Shown here: positions 13,294-26,309 of the stretch, in pieces
How the letters are laid out: the number at the start of each line of letters is the position of its first letter
How positions within the stretch are numbered: position 1 is the first letter of the stretch
NCBI GenBank assembly: GCA_034620365.1
Contig: JAQGEQ010000071.1
Span: 4,774,001 to 4,838,000 of the forward strand
Source of the DNA: Pegea sp. RAD2-039
Lineage: Eukaryota > Chordata > Thaliacea > Salpida > Salpidae
Direction of reading: 5' to 3'
DNA length: 64,000 nucleotides
The notes under the pieces: model-generated
Seen by the model: the letters and a program-made list of their open reading frames with translations, nothing else
Database searches by the model: none
Told to the model about the DNA's origin: nothing
Position numbers and translations under genes: made by a program

Positions 13294-13360
13294 AAGTCTC
13301 TTAGCCTGCGTTACCTGTTTGGTGACTAGTAACCATTTTCGTTAACTTCTGAAAAATAAT
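13294..13360 (+). repeat. diverged direct repeat, copy 2
   Basis: Shares with the segment at 12924-12980 the blocks AGTCTC, GTTACCTGTTTGGTGACTAG, TAACC and GTTAACTTCTGAAAAATAA. A small insertion (TTAGCCTGC) separates the first two blocks. No coding potential. Confidence 0.35.
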
Positions 13361-13880
13361 TAAAACAAAACACTCTATAAAGATTTTAATTAGAAATAAC
13401 CAAAAAACTTATATATTTTGTTTCTTTCAAAACTTCTGAAATAAATCCTTTTTTTTTGTCAGTAAGCTTATACCGATTTTAAGTTTCAAATTTACTTCCC
13501 CTAAAGCGAATGTTTTACTTTCACAAAAATTCTTTTTTCACAACTATTTTAATTCTTTAGTGGGTTCCCACTTAGATTTAAATTTTATTTAAATTGTATT
13601 TTTATCTTATGAATTTAAGGTTTGCGTTTATGTTATATTAACAATTCTAATAATAGGGTATACTTGTATTTATTAACTTTTTTATACAGCTTAAATAAAT
13701 TTAATAAAAAATTTATTCATTATATATATAATATTAACTTTTGTTTTGGTTGACTAGTTTTTTTTTCTCTTTAAGATTTATATTTTTCTAATAACTCGAA
13801 ATCATGACTAATTTCTAATATATCATCATATTAATGTAATTGTTAGTAACTTTTAGTTTAGAAGTCCTCTGTAAATATCA

Positions 13881-16800
13881 ATGGAAACTGCAGGTATAGT
13901 TTTGTATTTAATTCACTTTAATTATTCAATTTAACTATTGTTATTTAATTTCTTGGTAAATAAGTTAATTAACTCTTTTTAATCTTTTTAGATACATTTT
14001 TAAAATATACTTAAACTATCTGAATTGCATAAATTACTTCAATAGTTTTAATAAAAGTTATTTTAAAAAAAATAAGAAAATTAGACTCATCATGTATTGA
14101 TAGCTTAAAAATTTATCAGTGTTTTTAATTTGTAGTATAATTAGAAGTGAAATATAATTCAACATTTTAGTCATTGTCTATATAATTGAAAATATAATTG
14201 AAGTAATTTGCTCTTGAATGTTGTAAATATAATTTCTTTAAATAAATTTATTTTCAATATTAAAAAAAAGAATTAAAAATAATTATATAGACCAAAATTT
14301 AGAATTAATAGAATTGAAAGTTTTTTATCATATCATTTTGTAAATAAATATTGTTGTAAAATATCAACAGAGCCAGAAAAGTTCCAAGGGAATTGGAAAT
14401 ATTGGATTCGTCCAGTTGGTTTCCTGCTCTTATTCATTTTTGCAATAGTGATGATACCTTGGCTTATTTCAGACCTAATTAAGAATCAGGTTGATGATTA
14501 CAGATCAGATTTTGCTTTATTCTATCTTATTTATATTTTTTGTTTTTCTCCTTGATATATATTTAGTTTAGATTATTTATATTTGACATTAGCTTCTAAA
14601 TAAATAAATTTGATGATATCAAACAAATATATAAATCCTGTCAATAATTCTCAACTTTTTGTTAAGTGTCATTATGTTCTACCTCTACTGTATAAAGTAC
14701 TCATAATTTGAGTTGTTAAAAACAAGCAATTATATTTATCATACTCTTGTGAAAATGTAGTTAGCTTTAAAAGTCACCAGGGTATCTTCAGATCATAGTG
14801 ATCAATCTTTATACCCATATTTCTTTAGCTTCTTATTAATTTCTAATATTAATCTTTAGTTTGTTCCCTTTTTTACAATAAAAACGAATACAAAATTAAG
14901 AAATACTCAGATATAAATAGCACAAAGTATAAAATCTACAAAATTCTTGGTAATGAACTACTAGTTATGTTGCTGTTTATGATATTGCTAATAGTATTAT
15001 ATCATATTTTTGAATTGAACGCTTTATTTTACAGGGAAAAGCATTTGCTGCTTGTTATTCTATAGCTGGAATCACATGCGTTGCAACGTTTTTAGCATCT
15101 TTCAATAGTATCTCACATCATGTAATTAACTATTTACAACCAGAGTTACAAAGACCAATACTTATAATTACTTTATTTGTTCCAGTGTATGCTTTAGAAA
15201 GTGTAAGTTAGTTTTAAAACTGTAACTCTTAAAAACTTGCTACTTTGTAAAACTTTGAACTTTTTATTGATGACCTAATCTAATTTATTTTGAAATATTT
15301 ACAATCGTGTCAGATAATTTTCAAACTATTTTATCAAATTTTTGTGTATTTTTAAAACTTTTATGTTATCTAGTGGCTGGTCACTTTGGCTCCTAAATAT
15401 GCAATTTATTTTGGTCTTTTTCGTCAAATCTATGGAGCATTTGTAGTTTATAATTTTATGGCTTATATTCTAAACTTTCTGACTCAAGAACATGAACTAA
15501 GTGCTACGCTCGCCAACAAACCACAGGTATTTGATATTATTTAGTCAATTTTCTACAATCTTGTAAATTTTATGTACAGGTTAAACATATATTTCCTCTT
15601 TGGTGCTTTCTACACTGGCCAATGGGAGGTATATTCATTTTAAGATGTCAGCAAGGGGTGTATCAGTATTCCTTCGTGCGAAGCTCAACAACTCTTTTAC
15701 AACTGTAAGTTTCACTGAAATATTTCTTGTTTTAAACATGTTCAAGTGTCTTGTAAAGTATTTATGGTTTTAGAATAATTGTGTATTTTAGAATTTGTAC
15801 GTTTAGTGGAATATATCATCTTTATTCGTTCAATCTACATTACGGATGGGTTTGGATTACTTTCATTTGCATTTGCTCTCAAATAGTTGGTTTTTATTTA
15901 ATTTTTGATGGTCAGATATCAGATAATTATATTTTTCTAAATTAATTGTAGTTCAAAATGTTTTAAGAATTTTAGTTTTGATTTTCTATATTCCAAATTT
16001 TTAAAAACTAGGATTACAATAATATTTTTTTATTCCAAGACATCTACAATTTATACATTATTTTGCCAAATTTTTACAACTTTCAATAAAACTGTAAAAT
16101 ATTAACTTTATCAAATCTTTAATATGATTTTTAGTACACAACATATTGTCTGTGGATGTTTTATCAAGCTGCTAAAGAAGAGTTACAATTGATGGAGCCT
16201 CTTTTTAAATTCATTTCTATAGTTTTAATTGTATTTTCTACATTGTGGTGAGCTCTATTTTTATCTGCCTCTCGTATACAACACATGACAAATATTTTGT
16301 TTTAGTGGTTTATTTTCTTTTATAAACTTTTACAATGATGCGTTTTCAGGCAAGAAGTAATCGTAGCAGCGATTGTAAATCAAATCCAGATGAAAATTGA
16401 ATGGGGGTGGGAAACAAAAGCACAATTAAGCAGTTCTATACAAGCTTCGCTTGTTTGTCTGGGTGAGTTATTATCTACTAGCCTATGTTCATCATTTGTT
16501 AAAGGGTCCTTTTATACAAAATTAATTTGTTTAAGCAGAAATCTGTTGCAAAAATTTTTAAAGAATTTGTCAAATCTATTTAAATATGTCTCAAAATGTT
16601 TCTTTTTATTCTACATCATGAACATATATGTTGAAATTATCCTACAATAATCTGAAGAACAACACACAACTACTTCTAACAATAGTGGTTGGATTGTATT
16701 TTCATAAATAATAGTTCCATTAAAGACTAAACTCTCGTTGAAAATGTTAACCATCAATAGCAAACCACTTGAATTTTTATACAAAGTTTTATTAAAGATT

Positions 16801-17357
16801 TTCTGAAGATTAGTGGAGTTTGTTGTGATACTTAGCATCCAATTGAAAAACAAATCTTCTTTTAACATCAAATTTGTTTCAGAAATGCTGATATTTGCTA
16901 TCTTCTACAACTTTGTTTTTTCATATAAGCAATTCACTACTCACCACTACAACATTCCATGGTATCAGTCGATAAAAAACATCTTAGATGCTTCACCAAC
17001 ACGAAGTGATATTACAAAACAATTTATCAAAGCAGGTTTGATAACAATTCATTTCATATTTTTCCAATCAAAAAATCAAATTTAGTTTCTTAAAATTACT
17101 TTTTCATTTTTAAACTTTGAATTTCAATTGACATCTTGTTTTTAGGAGACCGTTTTCGTCAAAGTTTCAGCCACACACGTGACCCACCAATAACCAACCA
17201 ATCTCCTATATACAGTTCATCTAGTGTTGAAGACGATAACATAGATGTTGATGAATCTTCTAATCTTATCACCCCTTATTTTGATACTGAAATGGCAAAT
17301 ATAATGGGTTATGGTTGTAATGCTTTAAAAAACTTTCGATTTGAAAATAGTAAATAA
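13881..17357 (+). CDS. TMEM184C: TMEM184C-like seven-pass membrane protein (OST-alpha/Solute_trans_a family)
   Basis: Ten exons give 426 residues (human TMEM184C has 438): 13881-13893, 14371-14489, 15035-15202, 15374-15526, 15580-15704, 15774-15885, 16135-16247, 16350-16462, 16883-17035 and 17146-17357. All introns are GT-AG and the frame closes exactly. Recognisable family segments are WIRPVGF near the N-terminus, YLQPELQRPI, VPVYALESWL, YEAF-type GAFVVYNFMAYILNFLT, FPLWCFLHWPMGG, YTTYCLWMFYQAAKEEL and the EMLIFAIFYNFVFSYKQF helix. Several hydrophobic spans of about 20 residues fit the seven-helix fold. The hydrophilic tail is acidic and serine-rich. The wider family contains the bile-acid transporter subunit OST-alpha, but the substrate of TMEM184 proteins is not settled, so function here is unknown. 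TMEM184A or B is a less likely assignment. Confidence 0.88.
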
Positions 17358-19901
17358 AATCGAGTTCTTTTTCATATTACTGCCAGATCTTTATCACTGC
17401 CTGATATCTTTCAAATGCTTGAAGCTTCTTATTGTAACTTTTTAAAAGCATATCTTTGCCAAATGTTAACTTGTAAACTAGTTTTAGTTGATATGGCATT
17501 TTTTTTACATTCTGCAACTAATGAATTTCTATAAAGATGTGAAAATATGAGAATTGTATGAGCTAATCGCAAAAAGATGCTTTAGAATTATACATCATTT
17601 GATTTAATCTCTGAAAGTTACTAAAACTTCTATACACATTAACTTGCACGAAGCTTTTTTATTTATATCATCTGTATTATCACTTCGTATATTTATTTTC
17701 TAATATCGATACAAAAACATTTCTAAATTCACTTTTCCTTCTTCAGTTTTAAACCATTTTCTGATTGGCTGAAAAAAATCAATTCTTCAATTATTTGTTC
17801 TTCACAAGCAAAACTGTTTTTATCCATTTAGTTTTTACTGAAAAAATTTTCATCTGTTTGAACTTTAGCTGTTTTATCCAACATTAATATATGATAGGTT
17901 CCATCAATTTTATTTTAAATGCTTTTATTCCTTCTTAAGTTAATTGACGCAAATAAAAATATTACTGAATCTTGATGCCAGGGGCTTTCTGCTTCATCTC
18001 TTGTTCGATTAAACTAGGAATTTGAAACAAACAAATAATTCATATTCAAATGTTACTTGAAAACAGTTAAGAATTATTGCAGGTAAATAATTGCTTTTCG
18101 ATTAAATCAAACAAATTTTGAGGTCAAAACTAGAATAGTTTATATTTTAATAAAACTCTAATTAAAAATTATCAGTCAAATATTTGAATAATATAAAAAT
18201 AATTTATCTATGTCAGTTTTACAAGTTAATTGACGTTCAAACTATTTGATAATAAAAGGAGATAACATAATAATTATTATCTGCGGTTATTTGCTTTTTA
18301 TAAATAAATTTGTCGAATTTCAGCCGCAATTACAAGTTTATTTTTAAAGATGATTGTAATCTAAACAAACTTCTTTATGAAGAGTAAGTATCTGATAAGT
18401 GATAGTTAGAAGATGTTGATAGAAGATATCTAACCACCTTTCATTTGATGAATCAAGTAAAGTCTTTATTTCCAAAAAACAGAGTTTCAAATTTGATTTG
18501 TGCAAATTTTTGGGAAACTCGCTTTCGTCATTTGTTTCAATTCTATTTTAGTTTTTATTGCTAAGCCTCTTGTTGGTATTAGTTTGTTGAAAACAGGTAA
18601 TTTTTACATCAAATAAGTTTTCGTTTCGTTAGTAGAAGAGATATAATTAACTGATTTGTTAATTTAATTTTATTGTTAACATTTTCTGATTTTATTCGAT
18701 TAAATTTATCTGAAAATACAAAAAGTTTTTATCAAAGTTAGCTAACTTTTAAATTCATGATTTGATGAAAACAACTATCTACTTGTATCTTTAAACAATA
18801 TTGTTTTTAATATTTTGCAAATATTATTATTTTATACACAAATAAAAGTTTCATATAAACATAAAATAAAAAAAGAAAATTATATCAATAACAAACAAAG
18901 TTAACAATTATTAAGTTTTAAGATTACTACAAAACAAAAAGCTTATATTTGAAAATTTATGTTTAATTGAAGAGCATCATCTGTTGACATCAGTATATCA
19001 ACTCAATTAAAAAAATTGATTAATTAATTTTGTAAAAATTTAAAACAATTTCGGGGTTAACAAATTGATTCCTTTTTACTTTTAAATAAATTGTTTCATT
19101 TGAGTCTGTAAAAATTTATAATAAATGAAGAATAATAACATCAAAATTTGTTGAAAGAATAAATTCAATGATAACAAATCTCCAAGCAGACAGTTTAAGA
19201 GATCGTCTACATAGCTCGATTTATTATTTTAAATGTATTTTTTTTATAAAATAAGCTTTGTTGTTTTTAAAAACCCTACAAACTTTCCAAGTCACCCACT
19301 TTTCACGAGCCACCTACTTTCACTTTTGTAGAAAATATACTTTAAAAAGAGCTTAAATAAACAACTTACCGAGCGTGAACTTCTCGATAAGTTGTTGGCT
19401 AGAAAAAGGAACCTGAAAAAATGTTCATCAAAAATAAAGTCTTCAAAAGATTCTTAATAAGAATGTGAATCATTGAGTTTGAAGATAAACCGGAAAATCT
19501 GTATATTCAAAGTATGAAATACTAATTTTGTAAAATTTTGAAATTTAATAACAACATTATTTTTAAAGAATTAGCTAATTTAAATTTCTTTATTCTTATC
19601 AATATATATTCTTTCTTTTTTTAATATCTAAACTGTTTCTTGTTATGTAAAGTTTAAGACCTTAAATTTTGAAATAGCTTTAGGTAAGATTTATCAATAT
19701 AAATAGAGATAACTCTGGAGGTAGCTTAAAATGATTTAAATTATAATAAATCAAAAGATATAACTAATTTTTTTTTCAATATTGTAATAGTATAAATACT
19801 TAATGATTTTAGTGTATATATTCAATTTTATAGCAATATAACAGTATGTAATTGAATTTTTCAGAATTTAGTGATAGAGTTATTATCATCAAGTATAAAT
19901 C
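17358..19901. other. intergenic sequence, no firm gene
   Basis: AT-rich sequence after TMEM184C and before the first EGF-type gene. Two short exon-like segments on the minus strand (about 19374-19421 and 17966-18019) have good splice-site surroundings, but their reading phases do not join, so I do not call a gene. The left end should contain the TMEM184C 3' UTR. Confidence 0.4.
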
Positions 19902-21512
19902 ATGAAAACAATTATTGGTGTTGTTGTTTTTCTTTTGATCGGTCAGTTTCTTATTTTTACTGTATTTAGAAAAAATTCAATTTCAGATACTTACTTTCAA
20001 TATAACTTCGCTCAAAACTATTGTAGGCTTATATCTTGAAATTCTTTTTAATCTGTGTGATATCATTTATATCTTTTAACTTGAATATGCCAAAAAACTT
20101 TTTAAAAAATATTCTTTTTTATAACTAATTTGTAAATTTTTCGACTAAGTATAAAATATCAGTGAGATATCTACGGTATCAAACGACTTACATCAATTTG
20201 AAATTTGTTTGGAATCGAATTTAGTTTAATCTTTTTCATATTAGTATCAGAAGACTTAATTTCCTTTTTTACTTTCATTCTGTAAATAGTCTTTGAATTT
20301 ACTTCTACATCAAAAAAAAACTTTTAAAAACTTTAAATACTTTGAATTACTTTGAATTACTAATATATCATTAATATTTTATAAAGTTTTGTTTTAAAAC
20401 ATTTTGAATAAAATTTACTAATTATTTCATCATCTAAGCCATTTGATTACAGGACTGTCGCAGGCCAATGCCGAATGTCCTAAAGGCATGTGGGGCCCTG
20501 ATTGTAAAAATGTCTGTGGCTACTGCGTTGATAACAATACACTACCAGGTAAAGAAAGTTCAACTTAACACTGAAATTAAGTTTAGCTAAAACTTATAAA
20601 TAAACTTTAAAAATAAATGTATTTAACAGCTAACAAAAAAATCACAAAACTCTTTATGATTTACACTTTAAAAATTTATTTTTTTAATTTGCAGTTGAGT
20701 GTTCAGAACATGATGGTAGATGTCCAAGCTCGTGCCAAGATGGATATTATGGGTCAAGATGTAATATAGGTATGTAGTTGACTAATAAATATCTTAGAAA
20801 TTTAAATGATAACAATTACAGCTATCTGTGAGCCAAAATGTGAAAAGGATTTTGAATGTATAGCACCAAATGTATGTGATTGTGGAGCAGATATTAACAA
20901 AGTGAGACCAGTTTGTCAAGGTAATCATATCTGTTGTTAGAAAACTAAATAATTATCTTAGAATAACATCTATATCAGTTAGTAAAAGTCTATAAACAGC
21001 TAGTCAGCTTATATCAACAACGTTTTCTTGTGATTAGTTAAAATAGATTTATATTTGATCAATAACATAAGATACAGAATAATAATTGAAAAGTTTTAAA
21101 AACAAAGTTGTTGTTGAAAAAAGGATAAAAATATTTTCTAGTTTAAATTAAGGTTTTAAAATCGTGTTGAACTGGATTTATTAATATTTTATTGGTTTAT
21201 AATTAATAGTAAAACAATCTACGAGTTACTAAAGTAAATGTATGCTTATAGAAGTTGAATAAGCTATTGGTTTAAACATAAATAGCCCAGAAGTTTTGTA
21301 CTTGTAATTAGTTATACTTAACTTAATAAGTTTTTTGTTATTCTCTACAAATCATATTTGATCAAATTGATAAAAAGTATCTTTCTACAGACTTACGATT
21401 GAAAGGTGTTGGAGGGTCTCTTCTTGCAATAGTTGCTGTAACTTTTGCAATTCTTATTTGTAATTTAGGATCAAAACTTCACAAGAGAATTAATAAATCA
21501 AAAGATTGCTGA
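19902..21512 (+). CDS. small EGF-type single-pass membrane protein, copy 1
   Basis: Five exons (19902-19941, 20453-20548, 20695-20769, 20822-20920, 21391-21512), every intron in phase 1, give 143 residues. A signal peptide (MKTIIGVVVFLLIG then LSQANA) is followed by about 80 residues with cysteines in EGF-like spacing: CPKGMWGPDCKNVCGYC, then CSEHDGRCPSSCQDGYYGSRC, then CEPKCEKDFECIAPNVCDCG. A hydrophobic span near SLLAIVAVTFAILICNLG and a short basic tail ending KSKDC suggest a type I membrane protein. The pattern recalls MEGF/tenascin-type EGF repeats, but I do not recognise an orthologue and assign no function. Its closest relative is the gene at 23326-24296, which points towards it and has the same exon plan. 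The shared core is CDCGADIN followed by the membrane span. Confidence 0.8.
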
Positions 21513-21590
21513 GTTATTTCTGATTCTTTGAAATCTTTTTATTTATTAAGGAAATTTACTTTTTAAATTATTAAATCAAATATTTGAAGA

Positions 21591-21596
21591 AATAAA
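21591..21596 (+). terminator. polyadenylation signal AATAAA of EGF-type copy 1
   Basis: A canonical AATAAA lies 79 bp after the stop codon of the first EGF-type gene, followed by a T-rich stretch. This is the expected arrangement for 3' end formation. Confidence 0.55.
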
Positions 21597-23325
21597 GTTT
21601 TTATTTTATTCATACGTCGGATATTATTTCAAACATATTTATTAGTATATGAAAGGTATTAAATTAGTTTTTAATTTAATTTGCAATTTTATATTTTTAC
21701 AAAATTTGAAATAAGTCTAAACTATGATAACTTGAAGATAGTATTTGTTTGTTAGAATTTCCTGTTTTTAAAAAGATTTAATTTTCTTTGATGTCATTAA
21801 TAAACTACTTTTTATTCAAAGTAACTATCGTTTTCCTTTCAGTAAATACTTTTTAGATGATATGTTAGATTATTAGATGTAAATTTCATTTTGAATCATT
21901 CTTTTTAAGTTTAGGTTTTCTCAAAATAATTTAATTTTCAAAAATATATATCGCAAGTAAATATTATTAAGTTTTTTAACTTATTTGTGTTTACACTAAA
22001 TCTTTTATAAGGTTAAAAATTGAAAAGATTTGTTTCGACCTCTAAGAATTAGTTGAGATTTTGAGAAATCAGCTGAAAGTGAATATTTTATTTGATATTT
22101 TAAACTGAATCAGTCATTCACTTTAAACATTTTTCACTTTAATTTGTTTATCATTTTATAAAAGATAATGATCTATAAGAGGAATGTAAGAAAATTGTTT
22201 TTTGTTGCTGAAATTAAAAAAACTTTTTAGAAAATCTAACAGACTACTTTATTGTTAAAGTTTTTATGTAAATATTTACACTTTTGTTAAATAGTTTAAA
22301 TGTTTAGCTTTAAAAGAAATATTATTTCTTGAAATATCATGAACAGTTTTTTTTGCAGCTTTTAGATTTTTAATTAATTATAACCAGAATTAACAGAATA
22401 ATATTCAAATAAAGTTGAGATTTTTTTAGACTACTTCAGATTGTCGACGATTTCAAAACTAAACAATCTTTGAATGTAAAAAAATTTGATTTTAATAGAA
22501 ATAGTTGAACTTTGAATAATATCTTAAACAGCGATGAGATAAGATCAGATGTTGATGATATCAGCAATTCTTATTTCACTGATAATGTTGTTGGTCTGAC
22601 TTATCTAAAATTTCTATGATTGACTGAAGCTGTTGATGATGATGATAAAAATATTTTTATGAAATAAACTGAACAAGTTATTTAATAATATTGTTATTAT
22701 TGAATTGTATCAAAGGTTAGTTTTCTAATTCAGTCTAGCCGAGAATCAAAACTAACATCTGAAGACGTACAACAAATATTTCAGTTTACCACTTTTCAAC
22801 AAATGTCAATTTATTTCAGAGATGCATAACAAGTATTGTGTATGTAAAAGACTTTATTTAAAATAACTTTGATGAGAAATAAAGGAATAAAAAATAAATC
22901 AAAGATTAAGGTGATGAATAAGTACCTCTCATAATCAAATAGCTAACATCATTAAATAACAGAAATATGAGTTTAGAGTTTGACAAAAAGTTGCTGATCT
23001 AACTAATTACAAAAAAATGAACTTTTGAAGCTTCATTAACATATGAACTCATCATAAAAATGTAATTACACGATTAGATAAGTTGTTGAAGATTGATTGA
23101 ACATATTGATTGGGAATAAAGGTATAAGCAGCAAACTGTTTAAGAGTTATATTAGAAGCAAGTTAATTAGATCCAATTGAATTTCCAACAACAGCAATTA
23201 AGAATAACTGCAAAAATTACATCAAAAAAGAAATGTTACTTTTGTTGGTAGTGGGTGAAACATGCACAAGTTGTTGATAACTTTTACATCACTACAACTA
23301 GTTTCCACAATAAAATGATACCACT
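21597..23325. other. spacer between convergent EGF-type genes
   Basis: About 1.7 kb of AT-rich DNA between the 3' ends of the two tail-to-tail EGF-type genes. It has no exon I can support and no obvious inverted repeat at the duplication edges. Confidence 0.45.
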
Positions 23326-24296
23326 TTAGATACTGGCTCCTTCCTTGCGGCGTTTATACCATTTTGAGCCTAAATGGCAGAGAGTAATGGCTGTTGAAAC
23401 TGTAGCAAAGGCAGCAGCTGAACCAATCAAGCCACGAAGTCGAATATCTAAAAATTTAATGATTTGTTGAAAGATAATTAAGAATTTTTTATGATTTATA
23501 ATGAAAATAGAAATCATTATTCTATATTTCAAGTAAAAATAACCAAGAAATTTTCAATGAGAATAAAAATACCTTCACAAGATGGTTTGACGTAGTTGAT
23601 ATCGGCTCCACAATCACATATATCTGGAGCAATACATGTTCCAGAACCACATCCGCCAGTACATACAGCTAAATACAAATTAAAAGATGAAATTTTAACA
23701 GGCTTATAGGGGTTTAAAATATCTTATGTAGATTTATAATAACTCAAAAATAATTACCTTCTCTACAATTCTCTCCAGTGTACCCAATTTCACATCTTGT
23801 ATTTTCAGATTTATTACCTGAGCAAGATCCGTCATTTTCACACGCAAGACCTAAAACAAATTCAAAATAATTAATTATGAGGCTCTTAGAAAATCTAAAG
23901 ATGAAAAATTGATTTTTTTCTTTTAGTTCTTTTCATGCAAAATTTATAACTGAATAAAATGTAATTAATAGTTAAAGTTAACAATTAAAAATGTTCAAAT
24001 AGCTGCTTTTCTCAATAATATTTACCTTGTTTGCAATATCCACAAACTTGATCGCAATTTGCTCCATAAAGACCAGCATCACAGCTGTTACTTTGAGAAA
24101 AAACTGGAACTAAAAATAAACAAGTTTCAAATAAAAAAGCTAAATATTCAAGATGGCAATAATAGAAAAATTCAAATAAAAAAATAATTCTATAAAAATG
24201 TGATTTACATATAAAATGACTTCTTTAAGTGAAAAAAAATTAAAACATACACAAAGTAATGATAAGACATCCCATCAAAAATAATTTTGACTCCAT
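23326..24296 (-). CDS. small EGF-type single-pass membrane protein, copy 2
   Basis: Five exons (24251-24296, 24026-24109, 23758-23850, 23573-23668, 23326-23447), all introns phase 1, give 146 residues. The order is a signal peptide (MESKLFLMGCLIITLFPVFS), an EGF-like cysteine array (CDAGLYGANCDQVCGYC; CENDGSCSGN; CEIGYTGENC; CTGGCGSGTCIAPDICDCG), a hydrophobic span (LIGSAAAFATVSTAITLCHL) and a basic tail KWYKRRKEGAS. The tail-side half aligns closely with copy 1: CDCGADIN, then KP/RP, C, D-I/L-RL-R/K-G, membrane span, LGSK. Last exons are both 122 nt. The extracellular part is less conserved than the membrane end. Function unknown; probably a cell-surface or secretory-pathway protein. Confidence 0.8.
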
Positions 24297-25640
24297 ATTT
24301 GAAACAGTTTACAGAATATTTATATATCAAATCTGATAAAAACAAAACTTATTAGTTGATAGAATGAAAAATTTCTTAAACTAAAGAAAAATTTATATAT
24401 TAGCTTTCTTATTTAAACTACACTTTTATAAAAATATTGAAGAAATCACAATTAAAATACAAAATTAATTATTGATTAAAAAGTTGAGATTACTGAAAAG
24501 GTTTATATAATTAATATATAATTAATTTTGTAATGAGTAACTGAAAAACACTGATCAATCTAAATAACAAAAAAATATTTTTCCAAATTTATAGAATAGA
24601 AAAAAGCTATTAATATAGATAAAGCTATATTTAATATATAATGTGATTAGTTGTTAATTACAAATTTTAAAGAAATTCAAATTAATTTTTAAACTTCATT
24701 TAGTTAAAAAATTAAAAAACATAAATTTTAAAACAAAACTAAATCACTAAATTGAAAAAAAACCTCTAAAACATAAAATTAATATTTAGTTAATATTTAA
24801 TGACAAAAACAATTAAATAACTACTTAGATATAAAAAATAAATTTTAAAATTTAACAAAAATAAAATAATAACAAACGTTTTAATTCATTAAAACTAAAA
24901 AACATAACAAGTAACTTTTAAATAAACTACTTAAAACAAAAAAATATATGAAGTATTTAAAACTAAAAATAGAAAATAATTTTAATTCTAGTATTTTTAA
25001 TTAGTTGATCAGACTTAATTTATAATTAGTTTGATTGACTGCATTAATTGCAAACATAAATTAAAGTATAATTGAAAGCCTGGGTGTGAAAATCAAGCTT
25101 ATACAAAAACTTTACTATTAAAAGCCTAAAGTTTATGGCTAGATAAGTTAACAAGCCTAAAGTTTATGAAAATCAACATAAAATGTGTGACTAACTAAAA
25201 TTATAATAAACATGGGGAAAATAGAAAGTAAACTTAAATCAAAACAGTTAACCAGCAGCCTACTAGGTAAATGACTAATTATTTAACCTTGAATCTCAAA
25301 AATAACTTGAGCGTTAAAATTAAAGGCCATTTAAGTCTTAAAATAAATAAAAGGTTTATTCAAATCTTAATTAAATCCTCAAACTATCAAAAAAATGAAG
25401 AAAAAGATGAAATCAGAAGATTTTCGCTCTAATTTGTATAGAATAAATAAAACAACTTGTAAAGAGTCATAAGGTAGAAATACATATTTTTCATCATTTT
25501 TTTATTATTATAAAATAGCTTACAAACGCAATAAAAAAGTAAACTTTTCGTCAGTAATTTTAGCAACATACCCTTTCTAAGTTTTCTAGAAGTCCCACCA
25601 ATTTAATTTTAGTCAAACCGACGACTTTCTTTTTTTTGTT
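24297..25640. other. gene-free AT-rich intergenic sequence
   Basis: Extremely AT-rich, with long runs of A and short near-repeats such as AAGCCTAAAGTTTATG (seen twice near 25120-25170). It presumably includes the promoter of the minus-strand EGF-type gene. No exon or RNA gene seen. Confidence 0.45.
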
Positions 25641-26200
25641 GATTTTCAGAATTAATAATAATAAGGGCAAAACTTTAACTTCGGCGAAAACGGCCATTTA
25701 GTATGTGCTTTTAGTGATGGAACTACCTTGAGTGATGAAACAAAGCCTTTAGAGTCTCTTTTTTCTTCAAAGCTGGTCTTTCTTCTCTATCTCTGATTTG
25801 TGTGCAAAGTAGAGAGCGCCAATCAGAGCAATCCGCTGCGGTACCCACCCAATTGGTAGTATTAATATTGATCGATTGCATATCGCGCTCGCAGGTATCT
25901 TTAAAACGGAGACAAGACTTTAAGATGGATACAAAGATGGCCGATAGCTCCCATTAGATAGTTTTCTATACAGCAAATCCTTTGGATTCTATCTGTCATC
26001 CATCCGACGGATGGATCCGAGCCAGCAAAGCTTTTGTTTGCTTAGGATGCTGTATATTGTTGTAAGAATAGTGTACCTTACGATTTCCTTGTTTGAAAAC
26101 TATTTCTGCCACATTAAACGTAATATGTAGCGACGACACCGAAAAAGAAAAGTGGCATCACAAGTTTCTCAATACCTTTACAAACTAGAGTAAAGAAATA
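25641..26200. other. GC-richer island, probably an unrecognised repeat
   Basis: Base composition rises clearly here compared with its flanks, with phrases such as CGGCGAAAACGGCCATTTAG and GCGGTACCCACCCAATTGG. A near-perfect palindrome ATCCATCCG-A-CGGATGGAT lies at 25998-26016. No frame stays open for a useful length. The block sits just before a LINE copy, so it may be a further LINE segment or a separate transposon remnant. I cannot name it. Confidence 0.35.
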
Positions 26201-26309
26201 CTGATTTGAAAACTTTAATTTTTCTTATTAAACGTATTTGCTTCTTTTCAACCAAACAGAACAAAATATTTTTGATTCAGTTTGTAAGTAAGTAAGCTAA
26301 GTAAGTAGA

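Larger units (their letters stand above)
10765..13880. other. intergenic region between divergent DMAP1 and TMEM184C
   Basis: About 3.1 kb of AT-rich sequence between two genes that start away from each other, so it should hold both promoters. No exon is convincing. The only structure I can support is a pair of similar segments near 12924 and 13294, listed separately. Confidence 0.45.

Noticed and set aside
17966-19421. Two minus-strand exon-like segments, one encoding VPFSSQQLIEKFTLG (about 19374-19421) with good acceptor and donor, one encoding LIEQEMKQKAPGIKIQ and a stop (about 17966-18019).
   Set aside because: Their reading phases do not join, no other exon links them and I do not recognise the product. 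They may be real ends of a small gene, but the support is too thin to call one.
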